In this document: one piece after another, positions 1 to 11,035 of the stretch
How the letters are laid out: each line of letters begins with the position of its first letter
Numbering within the stretch: position 1 is the first letter of the stretch
From: Dermanyssus gallinae
Taxonomy: Eukaryota; Arthropoda; Arachnida; Mesostigmata; Dermanyssidae
DNA length: 64,000 bases
Assembly: GCA_003439945.1 (NCBI GenBank)
Contig: QVRM01001811.1
Location: 1 to 64,000, forward strand
Direction: 5' to 3'
Program-made: the position numbers and the translations under genes
The notes under the pieces: generated by a model
The model's input: the letters and a program-made list of their open reading frames with translations, nothing else
Database searches by the model: none
What the model was told of the DNA's origin: nothing

Positions 1-267
1 ATCACACCTAAGAGGAAAACCACACCTATGACTGACAAAGACTTTAAACGCTGTAGCCCCATAACCGCAATTAACAACGCCAGTTTGACAGACGACCGCT
101 TTACGATAGTCCGTTACCTAGATAGCAGCGCCTGTCGGCAATCTATCATAAGCGCAACACTAAGGCTGTGCAACGCTACTAAGAAGATGATCTCTCTTGC
201 TTCCTTATGCATATACACCAACATGACGTGTTCATGAACCAATCGGATTTAATGCTCACGTTTGACC

Positions 268-268
<1 letters not shown>
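1..268. other. no recognisable feature
   Basis: Unique-looking sequence before the first (TA)n array. I see no coding motif, repeat or RNA signature. The only open frame here (28-237, plus) is short and resembles nothing I know. Confidence 0.5.
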
Positions 269-336
<68 letters not shown>

Positions 337-367
337 GTGTGTGTTAATATATATATATATATATATA

Positions 368-406
<39 letters not shown>
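269..406. repeat. compound (TA)n microsatellite
   Basis: Two alternating AT/TA arrays separated by a short interruption with TGTG near 331-345. Like the other (TA)n arrays it is self-complementary and produces spurious Tyr-Ile frames on both strands. Confidence 0.97.
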
Positions 407-409
<3 letters not shown>

Positions 410-814
410 TAGAAATTATTTCGTCGCAAAAATTATCCACCATGTGTTGAATTGCGCCGGACCCATCAGTCATGACGTTTGAGTCTCATGCCAGCTTTAC
501 AATGATTCTTAATTAAAAAATCATAGATAAAGATAATTGTATTTTATGCAACGTGAAAGGTTCGCAATATTTTGTTCAAACTTGTGAGAAAAATCAGTTT
601 GACCAATACGTTATAATGCACTTTACTGAAACGTTTGCAATCAACCCAACAAATATAGTATTTCCGCCCCACAAGACATATTATGGACAAGCTATCTGAT
701 ATTTCACTGTAACCACAAAATGAAATAAAACTATTAGTATTTGTTGTTCTTATTGGACAAAAAAGAAAAAGCTATGTAACTGTGCAACTAGGGCGGGTGG
801 CTTAATGGACCCTG
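407..814. other. AT-rich sequence, nothing recognised
   Basis: AT-rich spacer between the (TA)n array and the LINE endonuclease fossil. No motif recognised. Confidence 0.5.
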
Positions 815-1264
815 ATGTCTGTACGGTTGACCACTGAATGGTCAATATTAATTAAATCGACCGTCTGGCTTATAATAGGTCAACTTAAAGACGGTTATCT
901 AGCCTGCATATTTAGACTACCGAACCGGCGAGTACAGGAAATTCTACAGGATTCTAGAGAATGCACCACTAGGTCAAGACCGGTGATCATTGGCGCCCAC
1001 AAAACCTGTTATCTTAAAAACTCAAACAACTGAACGTTTTTATATTTAGAAGGTATACACGGTATGGGGGTACATATAGAGAACAGCTATATAGATACTG
1101 CATATTTGCCTTGGCAGAGTGCGATCGCTATTGGCCACACAATATGCGTGACAAACCATGACGGAATATTGCTTAAAACATTCAACCTAAAAATCTCGGC
1201 TCACAGGAAGACCCTGAAAATCAGGTCTAACCTTACCCGACAAAACAGGGCTCACGGCGTCTAA
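815..1264 (+). pseudogene. LINE ORF2 endonuclease-domain fossil
   Basis: Two adjacent open pieces (815-1033 and 1064-1264) read like the second half of the apurinic-like endonuclease of a Jockey/R1/I-type non-LTR retrotransposon. At 980-994 the frame gives PVIIG, where such enzymes have the strand leading to GDFN; the GDFN residues themselves are lost. At 1082-1096 NSYID matches the usual S-x-ID motif, and at 1154-1168 NHDGI matches the terminal SDH catalytic motif with Ser replaced by Asn. Order and spacing fit the domain, but the two pieces are in different frames with a stop between, so it is dead. I infer that the intact enzyme nicked target DNA to prime reverse transcription. It could still be chance similarity, because each motif is short. 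Confidence 0.5.
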
Positions 1265-1469
1265 ATCAAAACAAAAACTGCAAGATTTTAAAGGAATCTC
1301 TATCCAGTCGCAAGCTCCAGACTCAGATGGATCTAGGTGAAGTACTACAGCTCTACCTTACACGGACTTTTGGGCAATCAATAACAGAAAAAGGACACAG
1401 ATATGAAACATCTCGGAGAGTCGCTATTGTTCAGCAACGCGTCAAAAAGCCACGGCTTCTACTGCCCAC
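1265..1469. other. possible continuation of the LINE fossil
   Basis: In a LINE this position would hold the linker between endonuclease and reverse transcriptase. I can read no conserved motif in it. It ends at a (TAA)n array. Confidence 0.25.
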
Positions 1470-1558
<89 letters not shown>

Positions 1559-1562
1559 TAAT
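1470..1562. repeat. (TAA)n microsatellite
   Basis: Nearly pure TAA/AAT array of about 30 units, with a single phase break near its 3' end (ATAAATAAT). A-rich arrays often mark the 3' tail of a retroelement. Whether it is linked to the LINE remnant upstream is inference. Confidence 0.97.
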
Positions 1563-2025
1563 AACGAGTATACACATTCACACCTCACAATTGTTTTGCT
1601 ATAAGACATACTAATAAAAATTAGTTAGTATTACTAAAAAAAGTATAATATAAGATAGACACGACTGATCATTTGAAAAATGTGTGTAAACAAATGCCAA
1701 CTTTTCGTACCAGCGGCGCATAGCACTGCAAATAATAATTTCCACCGCGTACAACATTCATACGATATGGAACTGCTTTTAACTGCATTACCCACCGGAC
1801 CGTCGTTTCACAAGTATAAGATGTCATTTTAGCATCAGAGCTTAATCTTTGCTCAGTCACCTCAGAAGTATTCTATTAAGCAACTATATCAAGATACAAA
1901 AAGCAGGTCACCTAAGGGTAAGCAGCCGATCGTCGTCTGAGTGGCAGGAGCTCGCGTAGGAACAGGAGTTGGAGTAGCACTTGTAGTAGTAGAAGTAGTA
2001 GTTGATAGGTAGCGGAAGTAATAGT
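1563..2025. other. spacer, short GTA triplets only
   Basis: Unique sequence with a short imperfect TAG/GTA triplet stretch near 1970-2000. No gene recognised. Confidence 0.5.
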
Positions 2026-2208
2026 GTCGAGCCCGATAGTGCCGTGCGCCTTGCGACCGGAGTAGAAGACGCATGGGTGCACGGGTTCGATCCCACCCGT
2101 TGCACACTAGTATTTGGAGAACAGTCCACCTTATAAACGAGCAATGCGAGAGAGCTTCCGTGGTCGTTAAATGTTGGCTGAGAGTCAGCCCGAAAAAGTT
2201 GCCTTTAG
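2026..2208 (+). mobile_element. tRNA-derived SINE, copy 1
   Basis: Its tRNA-like head starts at GAGCCCG and carries a box-B-like GGGTTCGATCCC, followed by GTTGCAC. The body contains GCAATGCGA and GTCGTTAAATGTTGGCTGAG, and it ends in GTCAGCCCGAAAAAG. The same head and body recur in the same order at 30.6 and 45.9 kb, which defines the element as a roughly 170-bp SINE. Box A is poorly preserved here. This is the most diverged of the three: the sequence between head and body differs from the others and no clear target-site duplication is visible. SINEs of this kind are transcribed by RNA polymerase III and mobilised by a LINE; which LINE is unknown. Confidence 0.85.
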
Positions 2209-2214
2209 TAGTGC

Positions 2215-2860
2215 TAACTATTATTATTAGACAACAACAACTACTACTACTACTACTAACAGTAGTAATAGTTGTCGCAGTGTAAGTAGACGATTAGCCT
2301 GGCTCAACTGAGCTAAGCGCAGACCATTCCTCTCTCTCTCTCCCTCGCTCCCCCTCTCTCTCACAATATGAATATATACAGTGAGTTACCAGAAGCCGCC
2401 CAGCAGATCGACGGGAGACGATCCAGTGAGCAGCTATAACATTAGTCGAAGTAGTAGTAATAGTAATAGTAATAGTTGTAATAGTAATAGTAGTAGTTGT
2501 TGTTGTTGTGGTGGTGGTGGTGGGTGTTGTGGTAGCAGTTCTGCGCGATACTGGCGGCCTCCGACGGTCTCGTTCTGGCGCCAATAATGGTGGCGTTCGT
2601 AGACGTGCCAACACTACTCGCACGGGGTCAGTAACATCATCGCTCGTGTTATTATCATCGTCAGTAGTGCTAGCAGCAGCAGCAGTAGTATTATTAGTAG
2701 TAGTTGTACTATTTTATATAGTATTAGTAGTAGTCGTCGTAGTAACCCCCTAATCAGCATCAAGACAGCATCGACAAACACACCACGACGACGACGACAA
2801 CAGCAACAACAACAACAACGACAACAACAACAGCAACGACGACGACCAGGTAACACAGGC
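2215..2860. repeat. imperfect triplet-repeat cluster
   Basis: Short runs of TAC/CAA (2228-2262), CT (2330-2365), AGT/TGT/GGT (2445-2530), AGT/CAG (2665-2745) and GAC/CAA (2785-2850). They keep several frames open and give Ser, Asn, Cys, Val and Thr runs. No protein family is recognisable. Confidence 0.9.
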
Positions 2861-2932
2861 ACCTAGCCAGAGAGACATAACCAACATATAGACCGACCGG
2901 CCCTCGAGCAACTCACTAGAGCACACTCACAA

Positions 2933-2935
<3 letters not shown>

Positions 2936-2963
<28 letters not shown>
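2936..2963. repeat. (TA)n microsatellite
   Basis: Short alternating TA array starting GTATATATA. Confidence 0.95.
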
Positions 2964-3075
2964 GCATACGCTCATACATACATCGACACGCGACACGATT
3001 TGGTCAGCCGATGACCGATAGACAGCCTGCACGATGAAACCTGTGACAGTCACTGTTGGTTGCAACGACGAACTC

Positions 3076-3168
3076 GACAACAATAACATTAACAACAACA
3101 ACAACAACAACAACAACAAGGAGGAGGAGGACGACGACGACGACGACAACAACAACAACAACGCCGCG
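3076..3168. repeat. AAC/GAG/GAC triplet array
   Basis: Runs of AAC, then GAG, then GAC, then AAC. The plus-strand frame gives Asn, Glu, Asp, Asn blocks. A GTT-rich array of complementary sequence lies about 170 bp downstream. Confidence 0.95.
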
Positions 3169-3334
3169 AGGCGGCAAGTCGACCCCAGAATAACTACTAC
3201 AACTGAACCTATCTGGTGGGCGTTGTCTGTCGGCCCTACCGCCTGCCTGGTTGCCCACCCGCTCGACTGACTCGACGGCGGACGACGCCTGGCGGGCGGG
3301 CGCAAGGCAGCAACGTGAAGCGAGTGCGTCCAAT

Positions 3335-3460
3335 GAGAGTTTGTTGTTGTTGTTATTGTTGCTGTTGTCGTTGTTGTTGTTGTTGTTGTTGTTGCTGTCG
3401 TTGTTGTTATTGTTGTTGCTGTTGTGGTTATTGCTGCTGTTGTTGTTGTTGCTCTTACTA
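3335..3460. repeat. GTT/GCT triplet array
   Basis: About 120 bp of TTG/TTA/CTG triplets with few interruptions. It is complementary to the AAC array at 3076-3168, so a single strand could fold back on itself. Confidence 0.95.
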
Positions 3461-4178
3461 TTCGGCAATATTCTATTGCGACGCGTTGCATTGCACGACA
3501 CGTTGGCCTAGCAGCATCATCATCATCATCACCACCACCACCATAGCAGCATTTAGCATTTAGTGGCATCTCGACTCGTTGGGCAGGCGCGCGGGCGTCG
3601 GGTTAAGCGAGACGAAGCGGACGCCACGCGACGCGACGACCCCACAGCAGAGTGGGACAGCGCCCCGCCGCCGCCGCCAGACATATAACGCCAACGTTAG
3701 CAGTAATAGTAGTAGTCGTAGTAGTAGTACTGGTACTGTGCTGGTCGCTGCAGCCGTTGTAGACTCAGTAGAGAATCGAGAGCCAGCTCGACAACTCCCG
3801 CTGCTCTCGCTGCGAGAAAGGTTCAGAAGCCTGAGATAGGAGGAGAGGATGGGTCAGCAAGCAAGGTATGTACACCCTCGTCTGTGTGAGTGAGGTTTAT
3901 TTGCAGGTGTATACACTGTCTGTGTGTCTGTGTGTGTGGTGCGTCTGGCCGTGTGTCTGTCTGTCTGTCTATCCATGTGTGTGTGTGTGTGTGTTTGTGT
4001 GTGAAGGGAAAAGCTGCCAGCAGAGCTGCAACCTCAGTAATCAGCGTGGCCGCGGGCGGGCGCATAAGCCGCATAGCTGCTGCTGTCGTCGTCTTTGTCT
4101 ATTCGTCGTCACGCAGATGGCTCTGCAGTAATTGCATATGCACTGTGACGGCCATTACAAATCGGCATTTATATATAA
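3461..4178. repeat. mixed short simple repeats
   Basis: Contains (ATC)n-(ACC)n at 3512-3545, an AGT/CGT run at 3697-3735, and (TGTC)n-(GT)n at about 3920-4000. No gene recognised between them. Confidence 0.85.
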
Positions 4179-4287
4179 CTACAACAAGAACAACGACGTC
4201 GACGACGACGACGACGACAACAACAGCGGCAGCAGCAACAGCAGCAGCAGCAACAACAACAACAGCAGCAGCAGGAGCAACAACAGC

Positions 4288-4345
<58 letters not shown>

Positions 4346-4347
4346 GC

Positions 4348-4420
<73 letters not shown>

Positions 4421-4422
4421 GC

Positions 4423-4471
<49 letters not shown>

Positions 4472-4504
4472 GCAACAGCAGCAAAGGCAGCAACAACAAC
4501 AAAC
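4179..4504. repeat. long CAA/CAG array
   Basis: About 325 bp made almost only of CAA with scattered CAG, preceded by a GAC run. It is open in all three plus frames (Gln, Asn and Thr runs) and gives Leu, Cys and Val runs on the minus strand. That pattern is expected of the repeat itself and is not evidence of a gene. The CAG interruptions are spread along the array, suggesting an older, stabilised expansion compared with the nearly pure GTT array at 36 kb. Confidence 0.97.
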
Positions 4505-4540
4505 ATGCATAGATCAAGACAACGGCACATTCCTGCGCTG

Positions 4541-4600
4541 ATACTGTCGTTGTTGTTGCTGCTGCTGGCGTTGTTGTTGCTGCTGTTGTTGCTGCTCTTG
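4541..4600. repeat. TTG/CTG array
   Basis: About 60 bp of TTG/CTG triplets lying 37 bp after the CAA/CAG array and complementary to it. Confidence 0.9.
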
Positions 4601-5245
4601 GCGAGCAGCCCTGTGAAGTGGCTGAACGGCTTCGTGCAGACAAGCACAACAAAGAAGAAGAAAGAAAAGGAAAACAAGAGGAATAAAACGAGACGGAAGA
4701 CGAAGAAGAAGAAAAGGAGGAAGAACACGCAGACACGGAAGACAATCTGCTCGCCGAGCGCAGGTGTTTGTTCCGACAATTGTCGAACGTACGTGGCTTG
4801 CCGACGAAAGCCAAAGCCACAATCTTTCGCCTCAGCAACAGTTGCAGCAACAACAACAACGCTGCAACACTAGCGGGTAGCGTGTTCATCTAGCCGATCA
4901 TCCCGCCGAGATTCGCCTACGACTCAAGCGGCGGCGGTGCGTGCGGCGCTCACAGACACCGCCAGATACTTAATAATGGCCGCCGACTCGACCACCACCA
5001 CCGTCCGCTAAAGCATTCGCACAACATTAATGCAATACGCCCTCACTTCATCCGGCCTGCTGGCGCTGCCGGAGTACGTTTCCCGCAGTTCCTGCACTTC
5101 TCTCTTTCTGTCGTCCCCCCACTCTCTCTCTCTCTCTCTCTTTTGCTTCTCTCTCTCGTTCTATCTTCATTTGCTTCTTTATCTTTATCGATCTCGTTCA
5201 TCTTCTTCTCTTTATCTCGACATCGAAATAGCTCTTGCTGTATAG
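4601..5245. other. spacer with AAG-rich and CT-rich parts
   Basis: AAG/GAA-rich stretch at 4650-4740, then unique sequence, then a CT-rich tract at 5095-5220 containing (CT)n. Open frames here run on from the triplet array and carry no domain that I recognise. Confidence 0.6.
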
Positions 5246-5508
5246 CGGTATGATGCTGTATAGCCTATGCTTGAATCACTGTTGTCCAGTAAGCCTGTCG
5301 ACAGGCGAAAAACGCAAGAGACACAGACAGGGAGAGAGAGAGAGCACGAGAACACGGGGAAGCGATATGTTCGTTCCCACGCCTTACCTTAAGGTGGCAG
5401 AAGGCTATATGTACAGGTCAATGAGGCGAGGTACCACCACTAAGACATATGATATTGGTGTGGTCTGTCTATTCGATCGGTTTCAATATCGTGCAAAGAG
5501 TGCACGCG

Positions 5509-5541
<33 letters not shown>

Positions 5542-6435
5542 TAAATCGAGTTTCCGTCCCAAGCGATGAGTTTCGAATTAATCTCCTGGGCAACTTGACA
5601 TGAGGTTCAAGTTCTCTCTGTTCGGCCATTTGCGAGAGCGTTGACCGAGAATCAATGGCAAACGTCCAAAGAGACGGCAAGGGTCAATACACTTCCGTAT
5701 CGGGACTACTTAAATGTCCCAAAGGTTTTGTATAATGTTTTCCCTTGATTGAAAAAAGATATACGTATATGAAGAGGCCACACCACGGTATGTGCGTTAC
5801 TCCCGAAACTGAATCTTAGGCAAGGTCTTCAGAGGGCCAGAGCTTTTTTGGATTTTGTCTAAATAGGGCTAGCTAGATTTTCAGGCTATTTGTTCCAGCG
5901 TCCAATTCGTCAATCTAAGGATGATGATATTTACTGACTTCGGGCTGTAGTGTGTTTAGGCAACACTGATTTGGAGCCAGCCTGGTTTCAGCAGGCATTT
6001 TCACGAAGAAAGACTAATTTCTGATTTGTATATCTGTTTGCTGCTATCATTAGCCGTCAGACAAAGCCAGCCAATTCTGTGGCTGTACCGCTCTCCGATA
6101 ATTAAGTTGTATGGCACGCGTTAAACGGCTTTGCTAGTGTTACTACTACTACTACTGAGGCTTCTAGGTCATGTGGTTGGTGGCGAGGGGTGGAATTTCG
6201 GCAAATCCGGCCAAATGTTCACCTGGCCCTTGCGGGCTTGTTGCCGATTTTGTTGTCACTCGGATTGGTCTACATCAGGTTCTGTAGACATCCGTCTCAT
6301 GGTTGACGACGTTTGTAGCCATGCATGGATCTGCGAGCACGTGCTGTTGCTGCACGTGCGGCAACCGTTTGTACGGACGCGTCTTTAGTGTGTACTCACT
6401 AAACCACCAAGGGTAATGACCGCCTGTATTGCACA

Positions 6436-6446
<11 letters not shown>
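5246..6446. other. spacer; one (TA)n array
   Basis: Mostly unique sequence with a (TA)n array at 5509-5540 and a short TAC run at 6140-6155. I found no supported coding region. Confidence 0.55.

Positions 6447-6478
<32 letters not shown>
6447..6478. repeat. (GT)n-(AT)n microsatellite
   Basis: Alternating AT array directly preceded by TGTGTGTG. Confidence 0.95.
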
Positions 6479-6481
<3 letters not shown>

Positions 6482-6714
6482 AGTTAACCGAGGCCGTGGA
6501 GTGCAAGCGAAGAGCGGACGATGAAGTCAGAGAGCCAGAAGAGTACGCACAAGTACAAATCGGCAGCAAGCGCCGATCGCAAGCAGCAACAACCGGGGCT
6601 GTGACGACGAGGGACGCCGGACAGTGGCAGCAACATTCCCTGGGCATGGGTTAAATGGCCTAAGGCCTAGATCCATAAAATACAGCAGGCTCGTTGAACG
6701 GCCGGCTGATACGG

Positions 6715-6895
6715 TGACAACAGTAGCAGCAGTAGAAGTTAAGCACCAACAACAACAACAACACCGACAACAACAATCACAACAGCTGGAGTAATGATAA
6801 CGACAATAGCAACAGCCGAAATTGCAGGGACATCAACAATAACAACAACAACAACAACAACAAAATCATTAACATTAACAACAGCAATAATAACG
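6715..6895. repeat. imperfect AAC/CAA array
   Basis: AAC-type triplets interrupted by unique bases, purest at 6748-6770 and 6838-6862. No phase-conserved coding frame. Confidence 0.85.
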
Positions 6896-8102
6896 ACGAG
6901 ATGATGGTGAGCCTGATACTGCCTTCTCCATGTTCTCTGTACTTCTCTCGTTTGGACCTACCAAGTACGCTCGTAAGACTATTTCATCCTCCAAATGTAG
7001 ACTATGGTTTCCCCGTTAGGGATCTGAATTCTTTGGAGCGAGCGCGGTGTGAACAGATACTACCCGTGTAGGGAAACAACGTTCTTGGCTGACGGAGTTC
7101 GTAGGGGTACATATAAACCTCGTGATTTGGCCTAGCTAGAACTATAGAACAACGAGAACACAGGATGGTCGGGGAAAGAGGACAAGTCGAACGAAACAAC
7201 AGTAGTTGAAACCCGTTGAAGCAGCAAGTGCTATTTTCATTAAGATTGTGGCTATGATCAGTGGATCGCATATGCAGCAAATGACATATGAGAGATAATG
7301 CAGTGAGAGAGCAAACAACAGGGTGGACATCATGAGAGCAAAAGAAGGCGAACAGCAAAGAGAACGTCGACCACGACGAAGCTGCGTTTGCGAATATACG
7401 AACTAGTATATAAGGATAATTTTCACTTGAATTAGCGCGTCGAAACGGCTCTACTTAGGGTCATTATCGGCCGCCGAATATAGATAGCAACGTATTGGAC
7501 CTGCGAGTCTTTGCGACAATCTCACAACATCTCGTGGCAACAACGGCGGCAGCGGAAACGTAACAAAAGCTTTCAAAGCTTGAGTGGATAAGAACTCGGT
7601 ATTATGGGCTGCTCTCAAACTAGGAGCTCTGTTTGTTTAAGAAATATTACCGAATAACTATTTAGAGAGATGCCCTAGAAGATATTTCGATAAATATGTA
7701 GGAAATGCTCATCCAAATAGCCCATTGCAGCTCACTTGATACAATAATCTGTCTATATCTAAACAAATTGAGTTAGAGCTAGCTACCTCTAATAATGACG
7801 TCATTTGAATAAAATCTGCTGTCATGAAAACGCGATTCAGCCAGAGCCAGGCACAATGCAGTCTATATATAGGGCATCCTCACAGAACAGTTTACGGAAT
7901 GACACAATCCCCCTATCTATCGCAGGTAAACATGCGGAATGATAGGCAGGGATAGAGCTAACTGAAGGAGATTGGCAGTGACGACTCTTCTCTGGCTTCC
8001 ATGGAACCCTAATACAGTACCAAGCCTGGAGGCCAAGGAGGAACCCGAGTTGGTGGGTTTGTGGTCCTAGACTAGTCACGCAGGCTACTCGTGACACATG
8101 CG
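6896..8102. other. spacer, nothing recognised
   Basis: About 1.2 kb of unique-looking sequence without repeats. The open frames (for example minus 7002-7358) show no motif I can name. Confidence 0.5.
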
Positions 8103-8502
8103 TCACCAAAACCTCTCAGAAAAAGCTATATATATATATATATATATATCCTGAACGTAGTACATTCTCGGTGCTCCTGCGACCTTTTTTAACTCATTAC
8201 TCCAGTTGGAAACAGTGACAAAACATGGCGCAGAGTCACCGTACACCTCGTCTAACTCAGTTTTCACTTGGAACGCATTCCAACCTTTGACATAAAAATG
8301 CTTCATAACCACTTGAAGCTCTTTTTTCTCCATGTTTCAAAATCACGCCGACACGTTGCACGGGAAAAGCGATCAAACGAAATCGCAACGGCCAATCACC
8401 ATAATATTTTGACTGCTAGCAGTCGAAAAGTTTCCAATAGCGGTGAAAGCGCGCTAAAATTCGAATTCTGAAAAGCTCATTTTAAGAACCTGTTGAACTA
8501 CC

Positions 8503-8508
<6 letters not shown>
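8103..8508 (-). mobile_element. truncated mariner transposon, 5' end
   Basis: On the minus strand, from the ATG at 8333 down to about 8170, the frame reads like the N-terminal helix-turn-helix of a mariner transposase. It has VMKHFYVKGWNAFQVKTELD, then VYGDSAPCFVTVSNW, and then an equivalent of the F-K-R region. This domain binds the terminal repeats. The frame then runs into a (TA)n array (8127-8150), and the catalytic D,D34D domain is absent. Upstream of the ATG comes about 170 bp of leader, ending at CAGGTAGTTCAACAGGTTCT (8485-8504), which looks like a mariner terminal repeat, right beside another (TA)n array (8509-8534). Both ends therefore abut TA arrays, fitting a family that inserts at TA. 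It is a dead 5' fragment. Confidence 0.85.
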
Positions 8509-8534
<26 letters not shown>

Positions 8535-8639
8535 AAGTAGGACCTGTAAAAGTAGCTGTTGTAATAGTAATTATAGATGACAACTTGTGACTGCTTTACT
8601 AGGAGTAGTGGTAGTACTCGCCGTGGTAAGTGCGAAGGC

Positions 8640-9240
8640 AGGAAATCAGCCAAATAGCCTAAAAAAGATGCCGCCAGAACACACGGAACAACGGAAGGCA
8701 AGAGAAGTTTTTTCGCCTTGGTAGCTGAAAAACGGGAGAAAAGCCCCGGAGGGTTAAAGAAAAGTGGCAAGGTAAACTGCCACTGCATACACAACCGTTG
8801 ACACCACCACGGAGAAAACGTAGCCGGTCTGTCTGTGAAAGCGATGCCCGAAGACGAACGCCGAGAGAGTAGTGAGTGACACGAGGGTGAGGAACCAGAA
8901 CACTACCGGGTGCACCAGAGTCTTGGACCCGCCAGATCATTCCCGACCTAGAGAAATGGTCCAACTAACAGCGGACATGGACGTCGCCTACTATCTGACG
9001 CTAGTATTGACGGGGCACGAGTGTTTTCAAAAAAGCCTGCATAAGGTAGTAGGACACCAAATGTGCGAAACAGGGGAGGAGGATGCCCTGACTTAAATAT
9101 TTTTTCTCTGTTCGGAATTTGAGGACGCAAATGATTCATAATAGCATCTCCCGACATGACGGCGACAGACCTATTCAGCACGATGATCGAGCATGAATGC
9201 AAATGGGGGCAAGTCTGGTGAAAAGCATAACGAGAATAAG
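8640..9240 (+). pseudogene. LINE ORF2 C-terminal fossil
   Basis: The end of a Jockey/R1-type pol protein, spread over three frames. WTRQIIPDLEKW at 8924-8959 and YYLTLVLTGHECF at 8989-9027 match the conserved block after the reverse transcriptase (WT-x2-LIP-x-L-x2-W ... YLTQ-x-LTGHGCF). Then come a cysteine and an EEDALT segment (zinc-binding CCHC equivalent, cysteines partly lost), FFLCSEFEDAN after a stop at 9094, and MIEHECKWGQVW near 9183-9218, the usual Met...Trp end of the protein. An Arg-Lys-Ala-Arg-Glu-Val stretch near 8696 may belong to the region just before. Frameshifts and stops make it non-functional. The endonuclease and RT parts are not adjacent. Confidence 0.88.
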
Positions 9241-9470
9241 TAAAACGAGTTAGCGAGACAAACCAACAATGAGATGGCGAGACGACGGCCGAAGACCAAC
9301 ATTAACAACAAGGGAGCAATAATAAGCGGAAATCAGGAAATAACCTTCACTTTGAGCACAGTACCATTACAATCGTTCCAATGACAAGAAACGTAATAAA
9401 TACTCAGTGAAGAAATCAAATAAACATTAAATCGAATGGTACTGGCACTAGTGGAGTCCTATGTCTAGTA
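9241..9470. other. spacer after LINE remnant
   Basis: Purine-rich plus strand; it may include the 3' untranslated end of the LINE. No motif seen. Confidence 0.4.
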
Positions 9471-9900
9471 CTAATAGTAGTGGTACTAGTTGTAGCGAGC
9501 AAAGTAGTTCAGCTGGCTGTGGTAGTTATAGTAGCGGTTGCCGCCGCCGCCACCACCGCAGTCGTCGCCATAGCCGTGCTCGTATGAGTAAGTTTCGCCT
9601 AAGATGAACGCGTACAGAGCGAAGCGGCTCTGGCTCTGGTCAAGCTGCAACCACCAAACCAAGTGCAGGCACACAGACCGACAGACACACCGATGGACGA
9701 ACAGACAGACCGAAAGACTTGAAGGTGGCAGACAGAAGCGAAGGGATGGTGAAGGCTATGCTACAACGAGAACAACAACAACAACAACAGCGACAACGAC
9801 GCTGACGTCAACGACGACGACAACGACCATGGCAAAGACTGCAGGTTGCCAAGTTGCCCTTAGGCCGAGATCCTGCCATAAGCAAGCTTCTGTTAAGCCC
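9471..9900. repeat. triplet and tetramer repeat cluster
   Basis: AGT triplets (9472-9500), CCG/CCA triplets (9538-9560), ACAGAC repeats (9670-9715) and CAA/GAC triplets (9765-9830). Confidence 0.85.
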
Positions 9901-11035
9901 TGAAGCCATTACCCGACACACGCCGCATCAAAGTAGTCGACCGGCTCACGGGCCTATCCACTCTCTCTACATATCATAGTCCACTGGGCCAGACTTGCAT
10001 GCCAGGCCGCCTTGGGTCGGATCAGATCGGGTCGAGTTAGACCAGCCGCGAAAGCCTAAGGCAGCCTGGCCAGGCTCAGAGAAACGAAAAAGATCGTCTT
10101 TGCCCGTTTGCATCCTATTTGCTGGCGCCGACATTGGCGCAACAGCAGCAACAACAACGAGCAACCGAAGCAGCACCCACTAACCACTGACCACCCACTG
10201 AAGCACCGACAATGGAACGACGAAGTCTTCATGCAGGCAATGCGAAAAAGCACCACGTTCGACACAGGCATGACACGGCGTCAGGAACAGGAGAAGCAAG
10301 TGCAACGCAAGCGGTGACGACGACAACAAGCGATTAGTAAACCACGATTTCATCGTCGATATCACTAATATTGTGATAACTAACCTATTGTGATAGGGTC
10401 AAGCATACCGTACCTAGCAAGCTATTAGCAAGGTGGGGGGACGTAGGACGCCTTTGTCATCCTTGGCGTTTGTCACGACGTCCAGCAACAGACACATTCC
10501 GCTTTGCCTGCATGGCACGGAACCGGTCCTGCGTTCCTGCACTGGCTTGGGCAGCGTCAATGCCCACGCTACGCAACACGGTATTGTGTACCGTCCAGAA
10601 CCAGTACTGGTACGGATGCTACTCAATGCATACATGTGTCACGACAACCGTGCCAGTACCCGTTGCCAGTTGACTCGAAGTGTACGCTAGGACAGCCATA
10701 AGCAAGCTCGGGCGGAGACGTATGGCGTAATACTGCCGCCGTAAGAAGTAGCCTTGTTGCATAGACTGCATGATCTTGCCGCGTGCAATAGTTGGCCCGC
10801 CTTGTAGCACACTGGACCAAGACGGACAGTCGGACATAAGTAATAGACATACGAGCGTTTTCAGTACTAGAGGTAGTGGTAGTATTCTTCATAGTAGTGT
10901 ACGCAAAAAAACCCACTGCATGCGCCGGCGGGGAAGGTGGATGGGCGTACTACAACCAAGGGAACGTCCGAAGCGGCCGGTGTATGTTGTCGTATCTGTA
11001 TAGATGAGTGTACGCAAGCGTATGCGATATATTTT
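9901..11035. other. spacer, nothing recognised
   Basis: Unique-looking, moderately GC-rich sequence. Several overlapping open frames of 60-100 codons lie on both strands. None shows a motif I can name and none excludes the others. Confidence 0.5.

Noticed and set aside
249..473. Tyr-Ile-rich frames such as this one, recurring throughout the window
   Set aside because: They are readings of (TA)n microsatellites, which are stop-free in the TAT-ATA phase on both strands.
3890..4873. 327-codon plus frame rich in Thr, with Asn and Leu frames overlapping
   Set aside because: It is open only because CAA/CAG triplets contain no stops in any plus frame. All six frames are open in part of it, and no domain flanks the repeat.
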